Positions 44,878 through 53,270 of a DNA stretch of 64,000 nt are shown here, piece after piece. The stretch is from Labrenzia sp. DG1229 (GTDB lineage Bacteria > Pseudomonadota > Alphaproteobacteria > Rhizobiales > Stappiaceae), in assembly GCF_000521215.1 (NCBI RefSeq), contig NZ_KI928922.1, forward strand, positions 75,159-139,158. The letters are read 5' to 3'. The stretch's first letter is position 1; each line of letters begins with the position of its first letter. Both the position numbers and the translations under genes were made by a program. The notes below the pieces were generated by a model. That model made no database searches. It saw only the letters and a program-made list of their open reading frames with translations, and was not told the origin of the DNA.

Positions 44878-45708
44878 ATGCAAGACACAGTCGAATTCAG
44901 ACGCCTTCCTGGACCGGTCGATGAGCTACCGGAGTCTCCTTGCTGGCAAAGTGCGACAGGCCAGGTGTTTTGGGTCGATCATTGTTCAAAGTCACTGCGA
45001 TCATTCGGATTGTCCGAATCGAGCTGCAGAGTTTTCGACCTTGAAACGGATGGAAATCTGCGATTTGTAAAATCGCAGTCCGACAGTGCGCTGCTGGTTG
45101 GATCGGAGCGGGGCATCTACCAGTTCGATATCGGGACGGCGATCCTCGCCGAGTTCGGAAACCCGCCGCCGCTGTCAGCTGACACCTGCATCAACGACGG
45201 AGCGATAGGCCCGGACGGTGAAGTGGTCGTCGCGATCAGCGATCAGAACGAGGAAATGCCCCTAGGCGGCTTCTACAAGCTGAGTGACGGGACCTGGGAC
45301 TGTATCCATGATCGCGTAATCGTCGCCAATGGCCCGGCATTCAGTCCGTGCGGCCGGATGCTTTATCTCTCCGATACCTTCGGGCGCTGCATTTTACGGT
45401 ATGAATTCGAAACCGGGCTCACAGAGCGATTTTGCGACCTATCGGACCGTGAGGGATACCCGGACGGTCTGTTTGCAGCTCCCAACGGTGATCTCCTTGT
45501 CAGTTACTGGGGTGGAGGCATGGTCGAGGTGCTGTCGCCAGATGCAGTGCTTTTGCAGCGCTTTGAATTGGCAGCGAAAAACGCAACTTGCTGCTGTGTC
45601 TTTCAATATTCAGATGCCCGGTACTTGCTGGTTTCCGCAGCTGGCGACAAGGATGGGTCTGCAGGTGTTTTCCTGCGAACTATCGACAAGAGGGGCAACT
45701 ATGGCTGA
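44878..45708 (+). CDS. SMP-30/gluconolactonase/LRE family lactonase
   Basis: Cytoplasmic sugar lactonase of 276 residues, first gene of the plus-strand operon. Landmarks are the ESPCWQ ligand region (near residue 16), FWVDHCSKSLRSF near 28, CINDGAIGPDGEVVV near 103 (family NDG turn), NGPAFSPCGRMLYLSDT near 145 and GYPDGLFAAPNGDLLVSYWGGG near 195. A TTG seven codons upstream (44857) is an alternative start. It overlaps the ATPase gene by 8 bp. It opens a lactone made by an SDR of the same cluster. Confidence 0.88.
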   Translation: MQDTVEFRRLPGPVDELPESPCWQSATGQVFWVDHCSKSLRSFGLSESSCRVFDLETDGNLRFVKSQSDSALLVGSERGIYQFDIGTAILAEFGNPPPLSADTCINDGAIGPDGEVVVAISDQNEEMPLGGFYKLSDGTWDCIHDRVIVANGPAFSPCGRMLYLSDTFGRCILRYEFETGLTERFCDLSDREGYPDGLFAAPNGDLLVSYWGGGMVEVLSPDAVLLQRFELAAKNATCCCVFQYSDARYLLVSAAGDKDGSAGVFLRTIDKRGNYG

Positions 45709-46759
45709 GCCCCTGCTTAGACTTGAAAAACTTGCCAAGGATTTCGGTAGTGTGACGGCAGTAAAGCCGACCACGATCGACATAGACAAAGGCGAGTTCT
45801 TTGCCCTGCTCGGCCCCTCGGGCTGCGGCAAGACCACGCTGTTGAAGATGATTGGAGGGTTCACACAGCCACAATCCGGCCGGATCCTCATCGAAGGAGA
45901 GGATGTTACCCGGCTAGGCCCGGAAAAGAGACCGGTGAACACGGTGTTTCAGGGCTATGGATTGTTCCCGCACATGACCGTACCTCAAAATATCGGGTAC
46001 GGCCTGAAACGCCAGAAAGTTTCAGGCGGCGAATTGACCGACCGGGTTCAGGAAGCGATCGATCTCGTGAGGTTGGGTGATTTCGTCAATCGAGCCATCG
46101 ACGAGTTGTCCGGTGGCCAACAGCAACGTGTTGCACTTGCCCGCGCCCTGGTAATGCGTCCGAAGATCTTGCTGCTGGATGAGCCGCTTTCCGCATTGGA
46201 TTTGAAGCTGCGCCAGCAAATGCAACGTGAGCTGAGGCGTATTCACGACGAAATAGGCGGTACTTTCATCGTGGTGACACACGATCAGGGTGAGGCATTG
46301 TCGCTTGCCGACAATGTCGCGGTGATGCGGCAGGGCTCAATTGAGCAAATTGGTGACCCTGCAGAAGTATACGACCAGCCCGCAAATCAGTTTGTCTCAA
46401 CATTTATCGGCGAAGCCAATCTCATTCCGGGACGTCGCGAGAATGGCTGCGCGACTCTGGAAACCGGATACTCCTGGAATTCAGATGGCGAAGACGAAGA
46501 TCTGGTCTGCATGATCAGGCCCGAGAGCATTGAGTTCGCCCAGGACAAAAGGAGCGAGATCGTCGTGCCGGCGCGACTGGTTGCGCGCACTTATCAGGGA
46601 GCAACGGCACTACTGGATTTTGAAACCGCTGCAGGCACTGATTTGCGCGCGGTCGAAAACCACAGCACCGACAAGACCAGGATAGCGGTGGGTCAGGATA
46701 TCGAGCTGGCCTGGTCAAAAGCCGACATGCGTATTTTTCCAGCAGAGAAAAACTCATGA
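45701..46759 (+). CDS. ABC transporter ATP-binding protein, PotA type
   Basis: ATPase of 352 residues. Walker A GPSGCGKTT is near 41, VFQGYGLFPHMTV near 85, signature LSGGQQQR near 135, Walker B LLLDEPLSALD near 158, VVTHDQGEA near 190, and a TOBE domain at the C-terminus. The ATG at 45701 overlaps the lactonase end; the longer frame upstream runs inside that gene and is not translated. It is paralogous to the ATPase at 40864-41889. It powers permeases 49126-49962 and 49959-50735. Confidence 0.94.
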   Translation: MAEPLLRLEKLAKDFGSVTAVKPTTIDIDKGEFFALLGPSGCGKTTLLKMIGGFTQPQSGRILIEGEDVTRLGPEKRPVNTVFQGYGLFPHMTVPQNIGYGLKRQKVSGGELTDRVQEAIDLVRLGDFVNRAIDELSGGQQQRVALARALVMRPKILLLDEPLSALDLKLRQQMQRELRRIHDEIGGTFIVVTHDQGEALSLADNVAVMRQGSIEQIGDPAEVYDQPANQFVSTFIGEANLIPGRRENGCATLETGYSWNSDGEDEDLVCMIRPESIEFAQDKRSEIVVPARLVARTYQGATALLDFETAAGTDLRAVENHSTDKTRIAVGQDIELAWSKADMRIFPAEKNS

Positions 46760-47919
46760 CGGCCGCACCGAACGATACACGAATAGCCGAAATAGAACTG
46801 ATCCCGGTCAACATCCACTATGCGCATCGCGAAAAGTCGGCGATCGTGTCGCGATCCGGAATCACCGAGACCCTGGTCAAGGTTACGCTCGAGAACGGAC
46901 TTGTTGGCTGGGGCGAGGCGACCCGATGCGCCGATGCAGGCACGATAGTCGCCGCGTTGACTGCCATGCGGCCATTCTTCATCGGCCGAGATGTCTTCCA
47001 GGACGAAGCAGTGCACCGGGACTTGTGGATCAGGGGTGGCTGGCACCTGCAGCCGATGACTGCAAATCTGGCCTTTGCAGGCATCGACATGGCGCTCTGG
47101 GATCTGAAGGGGAAGATTGCCGGACGGCCGATCCATGATCTTATCGGCGGGCCGATGCGCGAGGAAGTGGAGTATTACTACTACCTCCCGCTGACGAATG
47201 ATGCCGAACTGCGCGCACATTGCCGTGACGGTATCAGTCGGGGGTTCCGTGTTTTCTATATCAAGGTCGGGATCAACGAGGCGGAGGAAGAAGACTATCT
47301 GCGATTGATCCGTAATGAGATCGGTCCGGGTCGGCAGATCAGGATTGATGCCAATCAGGCCTGGTCAGTCCCGGACGCTGTTCGCATTTTGAACCGCTGG
47401 CAAGACACGATCGGCATTGATCTGATTGAGGCGCCTGTAAAAATCGATGACCTGAGCCAGATGCACGATGTTCGCATGCGCACCGGCGCATCAATTTCGA
47501 TCAACGAGGGGCTTTGGCACGAACCGGACGTACAACGCATCATCCACGAACGTCCGGGCGACTATCTCTGCTTTTCCACCTACTGGGTCGGCTCCGCCCG
47601 CAGACTGATGACGATGGCATGGCTGTCGCATCACCGGGGCTGGAAGATCATAAAACATACTCACGGTGAATTGGGGCTCGCCGCCTTCATGGGGCAGCAT
47701 CTGATGCTGGCCGCACCAAACGCGGACATCGGGCATCAGCACACGGCGGCCTGGATGAAGAGCGATGTAATTCAAGACGATCTTCCGCCGGCGACGACAC
47801 CGAAATGGGGACGCATTTCCGCCCCGGGTCTGGGTGTGGAAATCGACGAACGTTCAATCGCAGCGGCCTTTGCGGACTACCAGAAGAACGGGCCGATCCT
47901 TTTCAACGAAGATGACTGA
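46756..47919 (+). CDS. mandelate racemase/muconate lactonizing enzyme family protein
   Basis: Enolase-superfamily enzyme of 387 residues. The capping domain has GWGEATRCADAG near 51; the barrel has KVG at 170-172 (only the first Lys of K-x-K), metal ligands D198 (RIDANQAW), E225 (IEAPV) and E251 (INEGLW), and a late THGELG with H303. The usual Asp of an Asp-His dyad is replaced by a CFSTYWVGS segment. Active-site chemistry therefore differs from the partner enzyme at 41897-43072, although both belong to the same regulon. It overlaps the ATPase stop by ATGA. Reaction unknown: dehydration, epimerisation or cycloisomerisation of an acid. Confidence 0.85.
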   Translation: MTAAPNDTRIAEIELIPVNIHYAHREKSAIVSRSGITETLVKVTLENGLVGWGEATRCADAGTIVAALTAMRPFFIGRDVFQDEAVHRDLWIRGGWHLQPMTANLAFAGIDMALWDLKGKIAGRPIHDLIGGPMREEVEYYYYLPLTNDAELRAHCRDGISRGFRVFYIKVGINEAEEEDYLRLIRNEIGPGRQIRIDANQAWSVPDAVRILNRWQDTIGIDLIEAPVKIDDLSQMHDVRMRTGASISINEGLWHEPDVQRIIHERPGDYLCFSTYWVGSARRLMTMAWLSHHRGWKIIKHTHGELGLAAFMGQHLMLAAPNADIGHQHTAAWMKSDVIQDDLPPATTPKWGRISAPGLGVEIDERSIAAAFADYQKNGPILFNEDD

Positions 47920-47945
47920 ACAGGCAATTCCAAGGGAGGATGTAA

Positions 47946-49087
47946 ATGACCAAGAAAAACCAAAGTGAAGTATTCGTTGTACGCTCGTTTGTGTCGAGAC
48001 GAGACATCATAAAGGGCATGGCTGCGGGTTCAGCAGGACTGGCCCTAATGGGAACACCCACCCACGCGCAGTCCAAGACGAACATCAACATGGTCTGTTG
48101 GCAAGGCTATGACGACGCGTTCAAGGCAGGAAGTTTTCTGGAAGACAACAATCTGGAAATCAACCCGACATATATCGGCTCCAACGACGAGATCCTGACC
48201 AAGATCACGGCCGGCGGACGCGGTTCGATCGACATCGTGACCCCCTACATGGGCTATGTGCCCTTGATGGTTGCGGCGGACATGCTGGAGCCGATTGACG
48301 AGGCAAGCGTGCCCAATCTGGCCAGTGTCCTGCCAGTCTTCCGCAACGATCCGAACATCCTGGTTGACGGGAAATTATACGCTGCTCCCTTCACATGGGG
48401 AGCGGCACCAATGCTCTACGACCCTGCCTTCTTCGGTGATGCGGTCCCCAAGTCCTGGCGTGATCTGGAAAAGCCAGAGCTGGAAGGCAAGTTCGGGTTT
48501 TCCGATGATCCTATTGGCAACATCACCATCGCCGCGATTGTCGCGACAGACGCCGCTGTGGCCACCGAATTGACAGAGGCGCAACTAAAGCAGGCAATAC
48601 GACTATCTCATCCTGCTCAAGGGCAAGGCACGCCTCGGTGGCCACATCATGGGGCGAACTTGCCGACGCCATAGCAAGGGGCGAGATCGTGGCCACTTTC
48701 TCCGGCTGGGAGACCATGAAAAAATTTGCCGGCGACAAAGGCAAAATGGTCGAGTTCATCTATCCCGAGGAAGGTACGTTCGCTTGGCTCGACAACGTTT
48801 GCATCGTCAAGGATGCCCCCAATCTCGACGCTGACCTGAAGATGGCCAACCACGTGTTGTCGACGGAATCGCAGCTGCTTGTCGGCGAAGAAATGCTTCA
48901 GGGAATTGTCTCGCAAACTGCGATCGACGCACTGAATCCAGAAGCGGCCGCGCTCTATCCCTATGCGGACATGGATGCCTTTGGAGCCAGCGCAACCTTT
49001 TTCCCCTTCCCGCCACTGGAGGACCGTGACGGTCTGATGAGCATTGCGCGCTGGAACGAGGAATACGAGCGATTCAAGTCCGCATAA
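47946..49087 (+). pseudogene. PotD-type solute-binding protein with Tat-like signal, two frameshifts
   Basis: Three consecutive frames rebuild one receptor of about 380 residues. Frame 1 (47946 to about 48598) starts ATG after GGGAGG and carries SRRDIIKGMAAGSAGLALMG, a twin-arginine-like signal, then NMVCWQGYDDAFKAG. Frame 2 (about 48600-48635) supplies DYLILLKGKARL. Frame 3 (48638-49087) supplies VATSWGELADAIARGEI to YERFKSA. An extra A near 48598 and an extra G near 48636 explain both shifts. Remaining sequence is well conserved, so this is very recent damage or sequencing error. Without repair the plus-strand importer lacks its receptor, although the receptor at 43142-44152 might serve. 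Confidence 0.8.
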
Positions 49088-49125
49088 AGACTTGCAGTGA
49101 GAACAGACGCGATGGAGAAGGTGGC

Positions 49126-49962
49126 TTGAGAGTCGAGTGGAAATTACGGTTGCTGTTGTTACCGGCATTCGGGGTCTTCACCCTGTTCTTCATCGCGCCA
49201 TTCATCTATTTTTTCGTTTTGTCGTTCTGGAGCGTGAAGCTTTACAAGCTCAGCCCGGATTTTACCTGGATCAATTATGCCAAGGCTCTGACACGATACA
49301 TCCCGATTTATCAGCTCACATTCTCGGTCGCGTTTGCCGTCGCGTTGACCTGCGTTTTGTTGGGCCTGCTTTATGCGGGATTTGTGCGTTTCAAGGCGGG
49401 GCGCTGGGCAACGGTGCTGGTCTTTATCCCGCTTTTGACCCTTTTCGGTGGGTATCTGGTGAAGATATATGCCTGGAAAACCATTCTTGGCATCAATGGA
49501 ATACTAAACGGTGCACTGACTTCGATCGGATTGATCGATGGACCATTGACCGCGCTCTTCTATTCACCATTGGCAGTGGCCATCACACTGGTCTATTTCC
49601 TTTTGCCTTTCGCTATCCTGCCGATTTACGCGAGCATGCGCGGGATCGAGGACATCGAACTGGACGCCGCCCGCGACCTTGGGGCCGGCCCATGGCACCG
49701 TTTCAAGGACATCATCGTGCCGCGCTGCCGAGCCGGCATTATCTCCGCGTTCATTATCTGTTTTTTGCTGACCGTCGGCGACTACGTGACGCCGATTTTG
49801 GTGGGTGGGAAAATTTCGATGATCGGCAACATGATCACTCCCCAGTTTGGTCAGAAATTCGACTGGCCTCTGGGCGCTGCGATGAGTTTCGTGACGCTTG
49901 CCGTCTCCGTCGGGTTCGTCGCAGCCTTTTCGGTGTTGATCAGTCTCTGGAGACCAAGGTGA
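49126..49962 (+). CDS. ABC transporter permease, PotB type
   Basis: Channel subunit of 278 residues from a TTG at 49126 (GAGAAGGTGGC precedes it; no in-frame ATG exists nearby). Six membrane segments; the coupling loop AARDLGAGPWHRFKDIIVPR lies near residue 185. It overlaps the next permease by GTGA. It pairs with the ATPase at 45701-46759. Confidence 0.9.
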   Translation: MRVEWKLRLLLLPAFGVFTLFFIAPFIYFFVLSFWSVKLYKLSPDFTWINYAKALTRYIPIYQLTFSVAFAVALTCVLLGLLYAGFVRFKAGRWATVLVFIPLLTLFGGYLVKIYAWKTILGINGILNGALTSIGLIDGPLTALFYSPLAVAITLVYFLLPFAILPIYASMRGIEDIELDAARDLGAGPWHRFKDIIVPRCRAGIISAFIICFLLTVGDYVTPILVGGKISMIGNMITPQFGQKFDWPLGAAMSFVTLAVSVGFVAAFSVLISLWRPR

Positions 49963-50735
49963 CACGCGGGTTTGAAAAAATATTGCCCTTTCTGGTTGGA
50001 TGTCTCGTTCTGTTCCTGATCGGCCCATTCTTTCTGGTCGCGTTGTTTTCGTTCTCCGACAACCCGCTTTCGACCATACCCCTGGGAAACCTCTCGCTGG
50101 TTTGGTGGCGGGAAATGATCGACCATCCAGGTTTCGCGAGCGCCCTGATCAACAGTCTGGTCATTGCGATCAGCGTTGGCATTGCTTCGGCAATCATTGG
50201 CACAATGGCGGCCTTGGCCCTTGCACAAATGAAGCCACGCGCAGCCACCGCCATCTTGGCCGTCTTGAGTTTGCCAATGATGATGCCACCGCTGGTTCTG
50301 GCTGTGGCGCTGCTGTCATATTATCATGCCATCAACCTTCCATTGAACCTGGTTTCGGTAATCATCAGCCATCTGCTCTTCACCCTGCCATTTGTGGTTT
50401 TGGTGACCTATGCGCGGCTTGCCTCCTTTGATTTCACCGCTGTTGAAAGTGCGCGAGACCTGGGCGCGACGCCCCTGGTCGCCTTTTTCACAGTAACTTT
50501 GCCGATGATCCGACCAACGGTCATTGGTGCATCACTGATTGCGGTGGCCCTGTCGATTGACGATTTTATCATTACGTTCTTCACCATCGGTCAGGGCAAC
50601 ACCCTACCGACGATGGTTTGGGGCATGATCCGCACGCAGTTGACCCCGAGCGTGAATGCCATCGGAACAGTGCTGATCGTGTTTTCACTTTGCAGTTCGG
50701 TCATCGCTCTGAAGCTCACCAGGTATCGCGGGTGA
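49959..50735 (+). CDS. ABC transporter permease, PotC type
   Basis: Second channel subunit, 258 residues, starting at a GTG that overlaps the previous stop. It shows six membrane segments, SARDLGATPLVAFFTVTLPM (coupling loop, near 160) and DDFIITFFTIGQGNTLPTMVWGMIR near 200. The start was fixed by the overlap and by where the first membrane helix begins. Confidence 0.92.
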   Translation: MTRGFEKILPFLVGCLVLFLIGPFFLVALFSFSDNPLSTIPLGNLSLVWWREMIDHPGFASALINSLVIAISVGIASAIIGTMAALALAQMKPRAATAILAVLSLPMMMPPLVLAVALLSYYHAINLPLNLVSVIISHLLFTLPFVVLVTYARLASFDFTAVESARDLGATPLVAFFTVTLPMIRPTVIGASLIAVALSIDDFIITFFTIGQGNTLPTMVWGMIRTQLTPSVNAIGTVLIVFSLCSSVIALKLTRYRG

Positions 50736-50760
50736 GGCGTACCCTCCACAAGGAACTGAA

Positions 50761-51567
50761 ATGACGTCGCTCAAAGATAAGGTCATACTCGTTACCGGCG
50801 CTGCGCAAGGCATTGGCGAGGCCGGGGGACGGGTGTTTTGCCAGCAAGGGGCAAAAGTCGTCGTTACCGATATCAACGATGATCGTGTTGCGGAAAATGC
50901 CAGAGATCTCACCGCATCCGGGTACGATGTGCTCGCCATGAAACTTGATGTCACGGACCCGGAATCGGTTGCCCGGGCTGTTGAGGGAACAGTGTCGCAC
51001 CATGGGCGCCTGGACGGCTTGTTTCACAATGCGATGTCGGCAAAATACGTAAACAACAACGACACAGATGTGACCAATCTGTCGGATGAGGTCTGGCACC
51101 ACATCGTTGGTCTCACCCTGACCGGCACTTTCAACGTCATGCGCGCTGTAGGACGCCAGATGCTGGAGCAGAAATCCGGATCGATGGTGATGACGGCCAC
51201 TGTCGATGCTCTGATTGCTCAGGCGGGTGTGGATGCCTATTCAGCGGCCAAGGGCGGGGTCGTGTCGCTGGTCAGATCGGCAGCCGCAAGCCTGTCGCCC
51301 CAAGGCGTGCGTCTCAACTCGATTTGCCCGGGCTTTGTGACGACGCCGGATCAGGCAAGTTTTCTTGAAGATCCACAGCGCCGCAAGCCGATTGAGAACA
51401 TGCATCTGATGGATATTGCAACACCGGAAGACGTGGCCGAATACGCTGCCTTTCTTTTGTCAGACGCTGCACGCTGCGTAACCGGAGCGACGCATCTGGT
51501 GGATTCAGGATACAGCACATTCAAGGGCAAACTGGATGTACGGGATCAGATCAGCACGGACAAATGA
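50761..51567 (+). CDS. SDR-family oxidoreductase
   Basis: Classical SDR of 268 residues. It has TGAAQGIGEAGG (12-23), TDINDDR near 38 (acidic end of strand 2, favouring NAD), the catalytic triad as Ser near TATVDAL (145) and YSAAKGG near 160, and a C-terminal GATHLVDSG. NNAG is replaced by HNAMSA, an uncommon change in the adenine-ring motif. The gap to the permease is 25 bp; the next lactonase follows within 10 bp, suggesting oxidation to a lactone then hydrolysis. Confidence 0.88.
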   Translation: MTSLKDKVILVTGAAQGIGEAGGRVFCQQGAKVVVTDINDDRVAENARDLTASGYDVLAMKLDVTDPESVARAVEGTVSHHGRLDGLFHNAMSAKYVNNNDTDVTNLSDEVWHHIVGLTLTGTFNVMRAVGRQMLEQKSGSMVMTATVDALIAQAGVDAYSAAKGGVVSLVRSAAASLSPQGVRLNSICPGFVTTPDQASFLEDPQRRKPIENMHLMDIATPEDVAEYAAFLLSDAARCVTGATHLVDSGYSTFKGKLDVRDQISTDK

Positions 51568-51577
51568 GGAGCAGACA

Positions 51578-52477
51578 ATGGACGCGGCACAGAGCCTGAT
51601 CGACTGCAGCTGCACCCTGGGTGAGGGGATATTATGGGACGCAAGGGATGGATATCTTTGGTGGGTTGATGTTCCGATGCCATCAAAACTCTACCGTTAT
51701 GCCCCGAGCACCGGCAAGGTCGACTCCTGGGAAATGGACGAGATGATAGCCTCATTGGCCGTACGGGAAAACGGCGAAGGCCTCCTCATCGCGTCCCATG
51801 GCGGGCTCAATCACTTCGACCCCGATACATCTGAATGCAAACGGCTTTTCGACCCTGAGCCATTGAAACCATTCAATCGCAGTAACCACGGTGCAGTGGA
51901 TCCGTCAGGACGCTTCTGGCTTGGCACCATGCAAAACAACATCGCTCCGGACGGAAGCGAGATAAACATCATTTCGGCGTCAGGAGCTCTGCTCCGCATC
52001 GATCCTGATCTCACCTGCCACTCCATGGCGGAGAACATCACCATATCAAACACGGTCTGCTGGTCGCCGGATGGCACAGTCATGTATTTCGCCGATACCG
52101 TCACCGGCGTCATATTTGCCCATGACTTCGACCAGTCATCCGGCGCAATCTCCAACAAACGCGACTTTGCCAGGTTTGACCGTGGTCATCCCGATGGCTC
52201 CACGGTGGATGCCGATGGCTATCTCTGGAATGCGCGCTGGGATGGATCCTGTGTTGTGCGCTTCGCACCGGACGGCACGGTTGATCGAGTGGTCGAGATA
52301 CCTGCGGCACTAGTCACCAACTGCACCTTTGGCGGAGATGACCTTTCCACAATGTATGTGACGACCGCCCGCTACGGGCTCAGCGCAAGTGATCTTGAGG
52401 GCACACCTGAGGCTGGGAACATTTTCATATTTGAACCGGGTGTCCACGGGCGTCCCGACAACCGATTTGCAGGCTAA
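51578..52477 (+). CDS. SMP-30/gluconolactonase/LRE family lactonase
   Basis: Sugar lactonase of 299 residues, second of two in this operon. The ATG at 51578 has GAGGAG upstream. Landmarks: CTLGEGILWDARDGYLWWVD (ligand E near residue 15), NRSNHGAVDPSGRFWLGTMQN near 102, SNTVCWSPDGTVMYFADT near 158 and HPDGSTVDADGYLWNARWDG near 205. NHG stands where NDG is usual. It is more like the lactonase at 1-584 than the one at 44878. It likely acts on the product of the SDR just upstream. Confidence 0.92.
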   Translation: MDAAQSLIDCSCTLGEGILWDARDGYLWWVDVPMPSKLYRYAPSTGKVDSWEMDEMIASLAVRENGEGLLIASHGGLNHFDPDTSECKRLFDPEPLKPFNRSNHGAVDPSGRFWLGTMQNNIAPDGSEINIISASGALLRIDPDLTCHSMAENITISNTVCWSPDGTVMYFADTVTGVIFAHDFDQSSGAISNKRDFARFDRGHPDGSTVDADGYLWNARWDGSCVVRFAPDGTVDRVVEIPAALVTNCTFGGDDLSTMYVTTARYGLSASDLEGTPEAGNIFIFEPGVHGRPDNRFAG

Positions 52478-52481
52478 TAAA

Positions 52482-53270
52482 ATGCGGATTTCCGTTCACG
52501 AAACGCCCGAGGAAATCGGTCACGTCCTGGCTGGCAGGATCGTGACTGAAATTCAGAAGTCGAGTGCAAAAGGGCGCCCGTATTTGCTGGGCTGCCCGGG
52601 AGGGCGCAGCCCAAAACCGGTCTACGCCGCGCTGGCGAAGTTGACGAACGAACTCAGTCTTGACCTGTCAGACCTGATCATTGTGATGATGGATGACTAT
52701 GTCGATGGTGCTGCGCCGCCGTTTGACTACGTGGATCGCAATTTTCACTTTAGCTGCCGCCGATTTGCTTTGCAGGAGATCGCTGCGGTCCTGAATAACG
52801 AAAAACCGAAACAGGAACAAATACAGTCCCACAATATCTGGTTTCCCGATCCTGGAAACGCAGCGGCATATGACGACAGGATTGCAGCTGCCGGCGGTAT
52901 CGACATGTTTCTGTTGGCGTCCGGAGCAAGCGATGGTCATGTCGCTTTCAACCCACCGGGGACATCTCGTGATACCGGCTCGCGGGTCGTTCGTCTGGCA
53001 GAGCTCACCCGGCAGGATAACTTGAAGACATTCCCGGACTTCAACTCTCTTGGTGAAGTGCCCGGTTTCGGGGTCACGATAGGAGTGGGGACCATCGCGC
53101 AACACTCCAGATCCGCAGCCATGATACTGTTCGGTGAAGACAAGAAGCTGGCTTATCAAAGAATAAGCCAGACAGTCGGGTATGATCCACAGTGGCCTTC
53201 GACCATCGTCCGGGAATGCAACAATCCCGTTCTTTATGCTGATCAGGCTGCTGCCGGGCGTTCAACGTAA
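52482..53270 (+). CDS. glucosamine-6-phosphate deaminase/6-phosphogluconolactonase-like (NagB fold) protein
   Basis: Cytoplasmic protein of 262 residues in the NagB/RpiA/pgl superfamily. Visible are GCPGGRSPKPVYAALAKL (phosphate loop, near residue 37), the MDDYVDG motif (near 70, equal to MDEYVG of GlcN6P deaminases), ASGASDGHVAFNPPGT (near 147, equal to GxGxDGHIAFNEP) and TIGVGTIAQHSRSAAMILFG near 195. The catalytic Asp and His positions look preserved. It overlaps the ROK gene by TAATG. With a kinase next door it suggests handling of a phosphorylated amino sugar or related ketose. Confidence 0.82.
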   Translation: MRISVHETPEEIGHVLAGRIVTEIQKSSAKGRPYLLGCPGGRSPKPVYAALAKLTNELSLDLSDLIIVMMDDYVDGAAPPFDYVDRNFHFSCRRFALQEIAAVLNNEKPKQEQIQSHNIWFPDPGNAAAYDDRIAAAGGIDMFLLASGASDGHVAFNPPGTSRDTGSRVVRLAELTRQDNLKTFPDFNSLGEVPGFGVTIGVGTIAQHSRSAAMILFGEDKKLAYQRISQTVGYDPQWPSTIVRECNNPVLYADQAAAGRST

